Source: Pseudomonadota bacterium
GTDB taxonomy: Bacteria > Pseudomonadota > Gammaproteobacteria > Burkholderiales > Burkholderiaceae_C
Assembly: GCA_023387335.1 (NCBI GenBank)
Contig: JAEWIF010000068.1
Span: 1-64,000 of the forward strand
Direction of reading: 5' to 3'
Length of the DNA: 64,000 nucleotides
Part shown: in pieces, positions 40,681 through 48,604 of the stretch
How the letters are laid out: every line of letters starts with the position of its first letter
How positions within the stretch are numbered: position 1 is the stretch's first letter
Position numbers and translations under genes: made by a program
Notes under the pieces: generated by a model
The model's database searches: none
The model's input: only the letters and a program-made list of their open reading frames with translations
Told to the model about the DNA's origin: nothing

Positions 40681-43254
40681 ATGGCCCGAGAGAAATCCAG
40701 GCCCGATGCCGAGCCGCCGGCCGATGAGCCCGCGTCCGCCGGCCCGGGCGCCGGTTGCGTGCGCGTGCGCGGCGCCCGCGAGCACAACCTGAAGGACGTG
40801 GACGTCGACATCCCGCGCGACGCGCTGGTGGTGTTCTCCGGCGTGTCCGGCTCCGGCAAGTCCTCGCTCGCGTTCGGCACGCTGTACGCGGAGGCGCAGC
40901 GCCGCTACCTGGAATCGGTGTCGCCGTACGCGCGCCGGCTGATCGACCAGGTCGGCGTGCCCGAGGTCGATTCCATCGAAGGCCTGCCGCCCGCGGTCGC
41001 CCTGCAGCAGCAGCGCGGCGCGCCGAGCACGCGCTCGTCGGTCGGCAGCGTCACCACGATCTCGAGCCTGCTGCGCATGCTGTATTCGCGCGCCGGCCGC
41101 TACCCGCCGCGCCAGCCGCTGCTGTACGCCGAGGACTTCTCGCCCAACACGCCGCAAGGCGCCTGCCCGCGCTGCCACGGCCTGGGGCAGGTGTACGAGG
41201 TGACCGAGCAGTCGATGGTCCCCGACCCCTCGCTCACGATCCGCGAGCGCGCCATCGCGGCCTGGCCGCCGGCGTGGCACGGACAGAACCTGCGCGACAT
41301 CCTGGTCACGCTGGGCTACGACGTGGACAAGCCCTGGCGCGACCTGCCGAAGAAGGACCGCGACTGGATCCTCTTCACCGACGAGGCGCCCACGGTGCCG
41401 GTGTACGCGGGCTTCACGCCCAAGGAAACGCGGGCTGCGCTGCGAAGCAAGATGGAACCCAGCTACATGGGCACCTTCACCGGCGCGCGCAACTACGTGC
41501 TGCAGACCTTCGCCAGCACCGAGAGCGCGATGATGAAGAAGCGCGTCTCGCGCTACATGCGCTGGGCCTGCTGCCCGGCGTGCGAGGGCCGGCGGCTCAA
41601 GCCCGAGGCGCTGTTGGTGACGTTCGCGGGGCTGGACATCGCGGCTTTGTCGCAATTGCCGATCTCGCGCGTGCGCGAACTGCTGGCCAAGGACCAGCGC
41701 AGCGCGTCGGACCTCACCGAGGAGAAGCGCATCGCCGCCCAGCGCATCGTGCGCGACCTGCTGGGCCGCATCGCCACGCTGGAACGCCTGGGCCTCGCCT
41801 ACCTGTCGCTGGACCGCGCGACGCCCACCCTGTCGCCCGGCGAATTGCAGCGGCTGCGTCTGGCCACGCAGCTGGGGTCGCACCTGTTCGGCGTCGTGTA
41901 CGTGCTGGACGAACCCTCGGCCGGCCTGCACCCGGCCGACAGCGAGTCGCTGTTCAACGCGCTGCAGCAGCTCAAGGCGGCGGGCAACACGCTGTTCATC
42001 GTGGAGCACGACGTCTCGACGATGCGGCGCGCCGACTGGCTGGTGGACGTGGGCCCGGACGCGGGCGAGCACGGCGGCCGCGTGCTGCACAGCGGCCCGC
42101 CGCAGGCCTTGGCGTCGGTGCGTGAATCGCGCACGCGGCCCTACCTTTTCGAGGAACTGCCGGCGCCCGCTTCCGCCGGACGCGAGCCGCAAGGCTGGCT
42201 GCGCCTGCACGGCATCAAGCGCAACAACCTGCGCGGCGTCTCCGCCGAATTCCCCCTCGGTTGCCTCACGGTGGTGACCGGCGTCTCGGGCTCCGGCAAG
42301 TCCAGCCTCGTGACGCAGGCGCTGCGCGACCTGGTGGCCGCGCACCTGGGCGCGCCCGCGGAGCAGGAAGAGGAAACCGATGCGCACGGCCTGCCCGCGC
42401 CCGACAGCGCTCCCGTGCAAGGCCGGCTGGAAGGCGCGGAAGCGATCGGCCGGCTGGTGCAGGTGGACCAGAAGCCGATCGGCCGCACGCCGCGCTCCAA
42501 CCTCGCCACCTACACCGGCCTGTTCGATGCGGTGCGCAAGCTGTTCGCGGCCACGCCGGCCGCGCGCAAGCGCCGCTACGACGCGGGCCGCTTCTCGTTC
42601 AACCTGCCCAAGGGCCGCTGCCCGACCTGCGAAGGCGAGGGCTTCGTGTCGGTCGAACTGCTGTTCATGCCGAGCGTCTACGCGCCCTGCCCCGAATGCC
42701 ACGGCGCCCGCTACAACGCGCAGACGCTGGAGGTGCAGTGGAACGGCCGCACCATCGCCGAGGTGCTGCGCATGACGGTGGACGAGGCCGCGGGCTTCTT
42801 CGCGCAGGAGCCGGCGATCGCGCGGCCGCTGGCGGTGCTGCGCGACATCGGCCTGGGCTACCTGCGGCTCGGGCAACCGGCCACCGAGCTGTCCGGCGGC
42901 GAGGCGCAGCGCATCAAGCTGGCGACCGAGCTGCAGCGCGCGAGCCGCACGCCGGCGCTCTACCTGCTGGACGAACCCACCACCGGCCTGCACCCGGCCG
43001 ACGTCGACCGCCTGATGCGCCAGCTCCAGGCGCTGGCGGACGCCGGGCACACGGTGGTGGTGGTCGAGCACGAGATGCGGGTGGCCGCGCAGGCCGACTG
43101 GATCGTGGACGTGGGGCCGGGCGCGGGCGGCGAGGGCGGGCGCATCGTCGCGGCCGGGCCGCCGGCCGAGGTGGCCGCCGCGCCCGACAGCCGGACGGCT
43201 CCGTACCTTTCCCGGGCTTTCCCGCGCGCAAGGACGCGCGGCAAGCGCGGATAA
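40681..43254 (+). CDS. Class II UvrA-like ABC ATPase (UvrA2 type)
   Basis: 857-aa paralogue of UvrA with two ABC modules. First Walker A GVSGSGKSSLAF near residue 57, second GVSGSGKSSLVTQ near 537; signature motifs TLSPGELQRL and ELSGGEAQRI; zinc-finger cysteines around CPRCHGLGQ, ACCPACEGRR, CPTCEGEGF and CPECHGARYN. After the first ATPase segment, SRAGRYPPRQ runs directly to the NTPQGACPRC region. The UvrB-binding domain of canonical UvrA (about 940 aa) is therefore missing. Class II UvrAs are linked to damage or drug tolerance and do not support standard excision repair. The gene is divergent from the Tct operon. Confidence 0.9.
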   Translation: MAREKSRPDAEPPADEPASAGPGAGCVRVRGAREHNLKDVDVDIPRDALVVFSGVSGSGKSSLAFGTLYAEAQRRYLESVSPYARRLIDQVGVPEVDSIEGLPPAVALQQQRGAPSTRSSVGSVTTISSLLRMLYSRAGRYPPRQPLLYAEDFSPNTPQGACPRCHGLGQVYEVTEQSMVPDPSLTIRERAIAAWPPAWHGQNLRDILVTLGYDVDKPWRDLPKKDRDWILFTDEAPTVPVYAGFTPKETRAALRSKMEPSYMGTFTGARNYVLQTFASTESAMMKKRVSRYMRWACCPACEGRRLKPEALLVTFAGLDIAALSQLPISRVRELLAKDQRSASDLTEEKRIAAQRIVRDLLGRIATLERLGLAYLSLDRATPTLSPGELQRLRLATQLGSHLFGVVYVLDEPSAGLHPADSESLFNALQQLKAAGNTLFIVEHDVSTMRRADWLVDVGPDAGEHGGRVLHSGPPQALASVRESRTRPYLFEELPAPASAGREPQGWLRLHGIKRNNLRGVSAEFPLGCLTVVTGVSGSGKSSLVTQALRDLVAAHLGAPAEQEEETDAHGLPAPDSAPVQGRLEGAEAIGRLVQVDQKPIGRTPRSNLATYTGLFDAVRKLFAATPAARKRRYDAGRFSFNLPKGRCPTCEGEGFVSVELLFMPSVYAPCPECHGARYNAQTLEVQWNGRTIAEVLRMTVDEAAGFFAQEPAIARPLAVLRDIGLGYLRLGQPATELSGGEAQRIKLATELQRASRTPALYLLDEPTTGLHPADVDRLMRQLQALADAGHTVVVVEHEMRVAAQADWIVDVGPGAGGEGGRIVAAGPPAEVAAAPDSRTAPYLSRAFPRARTRGKRG

Positions 43255-43291
43255 TTCCGCCGTATAGAGACGAACGAATCACAGCCCTGCC

Positions 43292-44008
43292 ATGCTCGAA
43301 TTCCTCACCCCCGCCTTCTGGGTCGCCGTCGGCCAGATCATCCTCATCGACATCCTGCTCGGTGGCGACAACGCGGTGGTGATCGCGCTCGCCTGCCGCG
43401 GCCTGCCGAAGAAGCAGCGCAAGCTCGGCATCATCTACGGCACGGCGGGCGCCATCGTCCTGCGCGTCATCCTGATCGCCTTCGCGCTGGCGCTGCTGGC
43501 CATCCCCTACCTCAAGCTGGTCGGCGGGCTGCTGCTGGTGTGGATCGGCGTCAAGCTCCTGATGCCGCAGGACGACCATGACGACCACGCCAACATCGCT
43601 TCCAGCGACAAGCTCTGGGGCGCGGTCAAGACCGTCATCGTGGCCGACCTGGTGATGAGCGTGGACAACGTGCTGGCCATCGCCGGCGCGGCCGAGAGCG
43701 CGGGCCAGCACCAGCTTCCGCTCGTCATCTTCGGCCTCATCGTGAGCATCCCGATCATCGTGGCGGGCAGCCAGCTGGTGCTGAAGCTGATGGACCGGTT
43801 CCCGCTCATCATCACGCTGGGCGCCATGCTGCTGGGCTGGATCGCCGGCCAGATGATCTTCACCGACCCCGGCGTGAAGGCCCACCTGCCCGACGCCAAG
43901 GTGTGGGAGTACGCCGCCGCCGCCACCGGTGCGCTGCTGGTGCTGGTGCTGGGCAAGGGCGTGGCCGCGCGCCGATCGCCGGCGGCCAGTTCCGAAGAAG
44001 CGGCCTGA
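43292..44008 (+). CDS. TerC-family integral membrane protein
   Basis: 238-aa inner-membrane protein with about seven helices. The family's buried acidic motifs are present: LLGGDNAVVIALAC in helix 1-2 and VMSVDNVLAIAGAAE in the second half, a duplicated Asp-Asn signature of TerC/YjbE proteins, which export Mn or help metal loading. A His/Asp-rich loop, PQDDHDDHANIA (about residues 91-102), may bind metal. It starts 37 bases after the UvrA-like gene; that gap is too short for a yybP-ykoY riboswitch. Confidence 0.9.
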   Translation: MLEFLTPAFWVAVGQIILIDILLGGDNAVVIALACRGLPKKQRKLGIIYGTAGAIVLRVILIAFALALLAIPYLKLVGGLLLVWIGVKLLMPQDDHDDHANIASSDKLWGAVKTVIVADLVMSVDNVLAIAGAAESAGQHQLPLVIFGLIVSIPIIVAGSQLVLKLMDRFPLIITLGAMLLGWIAGQMIFTDPGVKAHLPDAKVWEYAAAATGALLVLVLGKGVAARRSPAASSEEAA

Positions 44009-44053
44009 TTCCGCGGCGCCCCGCGCGGCGCCCATCGCCCGCAAAATGGGGCG

Positions 44054-44968
44054 ATGAACAGCAAGACGGTAAGCCTCATCGGCGCGCCCACCGACGTGGG
44101 CGCCAGCGTCCGTGGCGCGGGCATGGGACCGGACGCGCTGCGCGTGGCCGGCCTCACGGAAGCGCTTCGCGCGCATCGCCTCGACGTCGTCGATCGGGGC
44201 AACCTCTCGGGCCCGCCCAATCCCTGGCAGCCGCAGCAGGGCGGCGTGCGGCACCTGGATGAAGTCATCGCCTGGAACTGGGCCGTGTACAGCGCGGTGG
44301 ACCAGGCGCTGTCCGATGGCCACGTGCCGCTGCTGATGGGCGGCGACCACTGCCTGGCCATCGGCTCGATCAGCGCCGTGGCGCGCCACTGCCGTGCCAG
44401 CGGCAAGCAGCTGCGCGTGGTCTGGCTCGACGCCCACACCGACGTCAACACCGAGGCCATTAGCCCCAGCGGCAACCTGCACGGGATGCCGGTGGCCTGC
44501 CTGCTGGGGCACGGTCCGCAGCCGCTGGTGGGCTGGAGCGGGCAGCCGGCGGCGATCACGCCCGAGCAGATCGACTTCATCGGCATCCGCAGCGTGGATG
44601 CCGACGAGAAGCAGGCGATCCGCCAGCTGGGCCTTCAGGTGTTCGACATGCGGCACATCGACGAGCACGGCATGCGCACCACCATGGCCGAGGTGCTGCA
44701 GGACGTGCACGAGGACACCCACCTGCACGTGAGCTTCGACCTCGACTGCCTCGATCCGATGGAAGCGCCGGGCGTGGGCACGGGCGTCCGCGGCGGCCCG
44801 ACCTACCGCGAGATGCAGCTGTGCATGGAGATGATCGCGGACACCGGCTGCATGGCTTCGCTGGACGTGGTGGAGATCAACCCCGCGCTCGACGTGCGCA
44901 ACCGCACCGCCGAGCTGGCGGTGGAGTTCGTGCAGAGCCTCTTCGGTGCCTCGACGCTGGCCCGCTGA
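44054..44968 (+). CDS. rocF: Arginase
   Basis: 304-aa ureohydrolase that splits arginine to ornithine and urea with a binuclear Mn centre. Metal-binding motifs are complete: GGDHCLAIG (His), WLDAHTDVNT (Asp-x-His-x-Asp) and SFDLDCLDP (Asp-x-Asp). NLHGMPVACLLGHG has the arginase-type Gly-Met segment, and the length and N-terminus (VSLIGAPTDVGASVRGAGMGP) match arginase rather than agmatinase. It starts 45 bases after terC; Mn supply by the TerC protein to this Mn enzyme is an appealing but unproven link. Confidence 0.94.
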   Translation: MNSKTVSLIGAPTDVGASVRGAGMGPDALRVAGLTEALRAHRLDVVDRGNLSGPPNPWQPQQGGVRHLDEVIAWNWAVYSAVDQALSDGHVPLLMGGDHCLAIGSISAVARHCRASGKQLRVVWLDAHTDVNTEAISPSGNLHGMPVACLLGHGPQPLVGWSGQPAAITPEQIDFIGIRSVDADEKQAIRQLGLQVFDMRHIDEHGMRTTMAEVLQDVHEDTHLHVSFDLDCLDPMEAPGVGTGVRGGPTYREMQLCMEMIADTGCMASLDVVEINPALDVRNRTAELAVEFVQSLFGASTLAR

Positions 44969-45071
44969 GCCGCCGTTTCACAGGGGTCACTTCCGCGCCA
45001 ATGTGTGAGCACCTCCGCGCGTGCGGTCGTGCATTGCTATCGTGGGTACGCGACAGCAGCGCGCCCGCACG

Positions 45072-45380
45072 ATGGACCCCGCGATCGAGAATTCGGACCT
45101 GGATCCGCCGCCTTCCCCGTCGGTGGTGTGGAAGGGGCTGCCCGTCGCGATCGTCGCGCACGTGCTGCTCGCGGTGGCGCTGGCCTGGGGCGTGCAATGG
45201 AAGCGCCAGCCCGATCCCTCCATGGCCGCGATCCCGCTGCCGCCGGTGACGGCCGGGGCGCCTTCGACCAGCACCATGGGTGCGCCGCCGGCGCCGCAGC
45301 CTCAGGCGCCCGCCGCGGCCCCGGAGCAGAAGCCGGTCAGGCCGGCTGCTGCGCCGCGCGCGCGGCCCGCGCCTTCCTGA
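45072..45380 (+). CDS. Short TolA-like single-pass membrane protein
   Basis: 102-aa protein: a charged N-terminus with PPPSPSVVWKG, one membrane helix LPVAIVAHVLLAVALAWGVQW (about residues 20-40), then a Pro/Ala-rich periplasmic tail with no folded domain. The N-terminal 50 residues look like TolA of Comamonadaceae, but the long helix and C-terminal domain III are absent, so it is either a truncated TolA paralogue or a separate small envelope protein. No good Shine-Dalgarno. Its last 44 bases overlap recQ on the other strand. Confidence 0.55.
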   Translation: MDPAIENSDLDPPPSPSVVWKGLPVAIVAHVLLAVALAWGVQWKRQPDPSMAAIPLPPVTAGAPSTSTMGAPPAPQPQAPAAAPEQKPVRPAAAPRARPAPS

Positions 45381-47055
45381 CGAACTCCGGCTGGAAGGCG
45401 CGCAGCGAGTTGTCCGAGAAGGCCACCGTCACCTCGGTGGCGCTGGCTTGCCGCACCTCGCCGCGGCCGTAGCGCCTGACCATCACGATGTCGCCCGCCG
45501 CGAACACCGCGCGCGCGGGCCCTTCGCGCTCCTCCTGGGTCGCGTCGTCCTTCGCCGCGCGCTCCAGCGCCGCCTCCTGCCGCGCGATGCGCAGGCAGTT
45601 GTCGCAGTGGCGGCAGCGCTCGAAGCTGGCCTCGCCTTCCAGGTGCTCCAGCAGCACGCGCCAGCGGCACTGCCCGGTCTGGGCGTAGAACACCATTCGC
45701 TCCAGCGTCTGGCGGTCCTGGTCGCGCTTGTCGCGATAGGCCGTCATCAGCTCGCGCAGCGAATCGCCTTCGAGGTCGCGGCGCAGGAGCCGCACCTCGC
45801 CGCCTTCCACCGCCACCACCTTGTGCCGGCGCAGCAGGCCCAGCGCCACCTGCAGCTTGCTGCGCGGGCGGCCCAGCCGCGCCTGCAGCAGCGGCAGGGT
45901 CCAGGCCCCGCCATCCGCGGGGGATTCGCTCAGGGCCTGGTGCAGCGCCACCGCGTCGTCGTCGGTCGGATAGCGGCCCACGAGAAAGAACTGCTGCACC
46001 GCCTTGTCCGCGCGCAGGAACAACAGATTGCACAGCGCCGCCTGCCCGTCGCGTCCCGCGCGGCCCGCTTCCTGGTAGTAGGCCTCCAGGCCCGAGGGCA
46101 GCTGGTAGTGCAGGACGAAGCGGATGTCGGGCTTGTCGATGCCCAGGCCGAACGCGTTGGTGGCCACCATCACGCGCAGCTTGCCGTCCATGAAGGCTTC
46201 CTGCGCCGCATGACGGTCGCCCGCCGAGAGCTTGCCGTGGTACAGCCCCACCGGCTCGCCCGCCGCCTGCAGCGCTTCATGCACCGCGACCGCCGCCTTG
46301 ACGGTGGCCGTGTAGACCAGCCCGCAGCCCTGGGTCTCGCGCACGAAGGCGATCGCGCGCTCGAGCTTGTCCTCCTCGCGCCCGACCTGTTCCACCTTGA
46401 GCGCGAGGTTGGGCCGCCAGGCGCCGGTGTTGATGATCCCGCCCTGCGGGATATGCAGCTGCTTGGCGATGTCGCGCGCCACGTCGTCGGTGGCGGTCGC
46501 GGTCAGCGCCAGCACCGTGGGGCGGCCCAATGCGGACAAGGACGGGCCGATGTCCAGGAAAGCGGGCCGGAAATCGTGGCCCCACTGCGAGATGCAATGC
46601 GCCTCGTCGACCACCAGCAGGCTGGTGGGATGCGCCGACAGCTCCTGAAGGAAGCCCGGCTCGGCCAGCTTCTCCGGCGTGACCATCACGATGCGCGCGC
46701 TGCCGTCGACCGTGGCGGCGCGCGCGGCACGCGCTTCCTCGCTGTCCACCGCGCTGTTCAACTGCACGGCGGCGATGCCGCACTCGCGCAGCGCCTCGAC
46801 CTGGTCCTTCATCAGCGCGATGAGCGGCGAGACCACCAGCGTGCGGCCCGGAAGCAGCAGCGCCGGCAACTGGTAGCAAAGGGACTTGCCCGCCCCCGTG
46901 GGCATGATGGCCAGCGTGGAGCGGCCGGCCAGCACCTGGTCGATGACCGTGCGCTGGCCCGGCCGCAGCCGCTGGATCCCGAAGGTGTCCTTCAGGACCT
47001 GGGCGATGCGGCGCTCTCCGGCGGTCGTTCCTGTACTGGCGCGCGCTCCCGCCAT
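45337..47055 (-). CDS. recQ: ATP-dependent DNA helicase RecQ
   Basis: 572-aa 3'-5' helicase of superfamily 2. RecQ motif 0 IQRLRPGQRTVIDQVLAG, Walker A MPTGAGKS (51-58), DEAH box VDEAHCISQWGHDFRP (the aromatic-rich loop), motif III LALTATAT, motif VI YQEAGRAGRDG. The RQC zinc site is present as CRWRVLLEH...CRHCDNC near residues 475-505. No HRDC domain; instead a short SH3-like C-terminal tail with FAAGDIVMVRRYGRGEV. It ends overlapping the TolA-like gene and starts 3 bases after the acidic-protein gene. Confidence 0.94.
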   Translation of the reverse strand: MAGARASTGTTAGERRIAQVLKDTFGIQRLRPGQRTVIDQVLAGRSTLAIMPTGAGKSLCYQLPALLLPGRTLVVSPLIALMKDQVEALRECGIAAVQLNSAVDSEEARAARAATVDGSARIVMVTPEKLAEPGFLQELSAHPTSLLVVDEAHCISQWGHDFRPAFLDIGPSLSALGRPTVLALTATATDDVARDIAKQLHIPQGGIINTGAWRPNLALKVEQVGREEDKLERAIAFVRETQGCGLVYTATVKAAVAVHEALQAAGEPVGLYHGKLSAGDRHAAQEAFMDGKLRVMVATNAFGLGIDKPDIRFVLHYQLPSGLEAYYQEAGRAGRDGQAALCNLLFLRADKAVQQFFLVGRYPTDDDAVALHQALSESPADGGAWTLPLLQARLGRPRSKLQVALGLLRRHKVVAVEGGEVRLLRRDLEGDSLRELMTAYRDKRDQDRQTLERMVFYAQTGQCRWRVLLEHLEGEASFERCRHCDNCLRIARQEAALERAAKDDATQEEREGPARAVFAAGDIVMVRRYGRGEVRQASATEVTVAFSDNSLRAFQPEFVRKARAARAAQQPA

Positions 47056-47058
47056 GGA

Positions 47059-47433
47059 TCAGCGATCGGCCTCGCCGTCCGCTTCGGCGTCGCTGTCGGA
47101 GTCCAGGTCGGTGTACTCCTGTCCGTCGGGATCGGCCTCGGGGAAGCCGCTGCCCGAGCCGGGACCGTCGTCCAGCGACTCGCCGAAGTCTTCGCCGCTC
47201 TCGCCCATGCGAATGACGCGGTCGGGCGCGATGTCGGCGCCTTCGATCGCGTCGGGGCCGTACACCGAGCCGCGCTCGCCCGTGCCGCCCACGTCGGAAT
47301 CGGCGTGGTCCTCGCGCGTGCCCACGGCGTCGCTGCCGGTGTCGGAGCTGTCGCTGGGGCCCAGAACGTCGCTGCTGCGGCCGCTGGGCTGGCTGGGTGC
47401 CGGGTCGGCGCCCAGGATGCTGCTGTAGGCCAT
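47059..47433 (-). CDS. Highly acidic low-complexity protein
   Basis: 124-aa protein, strongly acidic and Ser/Gly/Asp-rich, without hydrophobic core or signal peptide, so probably disordered. The C-terminal 20 residues are almost all Asp, Glu, Ser and Ala. The start MAYSSILG at 47433 is well supported by AGGAG 8 bases upstream, which also argues that it is a true gene. I know no function. Its stop is 3 bases from the recQ start on the same strand, so both are likely co-transcribed, with this gene first. Confidence 0.7.
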   Translation of the reverse strand: MAYSSILGADPAPSQPSGRSSDVLGPSDSSDTGSDAVGTREDHADSDVGGTGERGSVYGPDAIEGADIAPDRVIRMGESGEDFGESLDDGPGSGSGFPEADPDGQEYTDLDSDSDAEADGEADR

Positions 47434-47578
47434 GGTGTTCTCCTGCTTGGTCGGGGCCAGTGTGCGGCGCGGCCTTGCCGCCGGCCGTCGGAACCCGAGC
47501 GCGTTCACTGTGGGACTAGGGCTACGGCGGGGCGGCGGCCATCGGCGTAAAAGGAATCTTCACGAAACAGGGATCTCC

Positions 47579-48580
47579 ATGAAACCCGCCGCGCCTTCGC
47601 ATCCCCTGGTCGTCATCGGCGCCTCGTTCGGCGGCGTGGAGGCCCTCATCACCCTGGTGGCCGGCCTGCCCAAGGACTTCCCGGCCTTCCTCGCGGTGGT
47701 CCAGCACGTCGGGTCCCAGCCCAGCGTGCTGCCGGAGCTGCTTTCGCGCGCGGGGCCGCTGCACGCCGTCCATCCGCGCCACGACGAGCCGCTGCGGCTG
47801 GGGCGGATCTACGTGGCGCCGCCGGACCAGCACCTGCTGGTGACGCCGCGCACGGTGCGCCTGAACCGTGGTCCGCGCGAGAACCACACGCGGCCGGCGA
47901 TCGATCCCCTGTTCCGGACCGCGGCGCTGCATTGGGGTCACTCGGCCATCGGCGTGGTGCTCACCGGCGAGCTGGACGACGGCACCGCCGGGCTGGCCGC
48001 CATCAAGGTCTGCGGGGGCTGCACGGTGGTGCAGGATCCGCAGGAGGCGATCGCGCCCAGCATGCCGATCAGCGCGCTCGCCAACGTCGACGTCGACCAT
48101 TGCGTGCTGCTGCCGGCCATCGCGCCGCTGCTGTCGCGCCTGGTCGTGCCTCCGCCTCCCGTCACCTCGCCCCAGCCGCCACCCGAAGCGCTGCTGCGCG
48201 AGCAATCGGTCTTCGAAGGAGTCGAACCCATGGACAACCTGCAGGCGATCGGTACACCGACCCAGCTCACCTGTCCCGACTGCGGCGGCACCCTGTCGGA
48301 GGTGCGCAGCGGCCGGCCGCTGCGCTACCGCTGCCACACCGGCCACGCCTACACGGCCAAGAGCCTGGAGAGCGCCCAGGCCGAGGGGACCGACCATGCG
48401 CTGCAGGCGAGCTTTCGCGCCCTGAAGGAGCGCGAGCAACTGCTGCGCCGCATGGCGGGCGTCTCGCGCAGCCTCGGCGACGATGCCCAGGCCGAGGTGG
48501 GCATGCTCCAGGCGGCCCGGGTCCACCAGCAGGCGGTCCGTCTGGCCGAGTTGATCGCGGAGGGAAGTGGCGGCGCATAA
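47579..48580 (+). CDS. Stand-alone CheB methylesterase with C-terminal zinc ribbon
   Basis: 333-aa protein consisting of a CheB methylesterase domain (about 8-190) without any receiver. The catalytic triad is placed at S16 (IGASFGG), H43 (VVQHVG) and D133/D134 (LTGELDDG). A Pro-rich linker (191-202) leads to a zinc ribbon, C232-x2-C235 with C252-H253 and H256, and a helical tail. It lacks the receiver that normally gates CheB, so its activity must be controlled otherwise. No chemotaxis receptor or cheA is nearby. It lies 24 bases before the CheB-CheR fusion gene, probably as one transcript. Confidence 0.88.
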   Translation: MKPAAPSHPLVVIGASFGGVEALITLVAGLPKDFPAFLAVVQHVGSQPSVLPELLSRAGPLHAVHPRHDEPLRLGRIYVAPPDQHLLVTPRTVRLNRGPRENHTRPAIDPLFRTAALHWGHSAIGVVLTGELDDGTAGLAAIKVCGGCTVVQDPQEAIAPSMPISALANVDVDHCVLLPAIAPLLSRLVVPPPPVTSPQPPPEALLREQSVFEGVEPMDNLQAIGTPTQLTCPDCGGTLSEVRSGRPLRYRCHTGHAYTAKSLESAQAEGTDHALQASFRALKEREQLLRRMAGVSRSLGDDAQAEVGMLQAARVHQQAVRLAELIAEGSGGA

Positions 48581-48604
48581 TTTGGCCCGCCTTCCCCCCG
48601 CGAC

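Noticed and set aside
43255..43291. Possible yybP-ykoY Mn riboswitch in front of the terC gene
   Set aside because: The gap is only 37 bases, too short for the element, and no conserved loops are seen.
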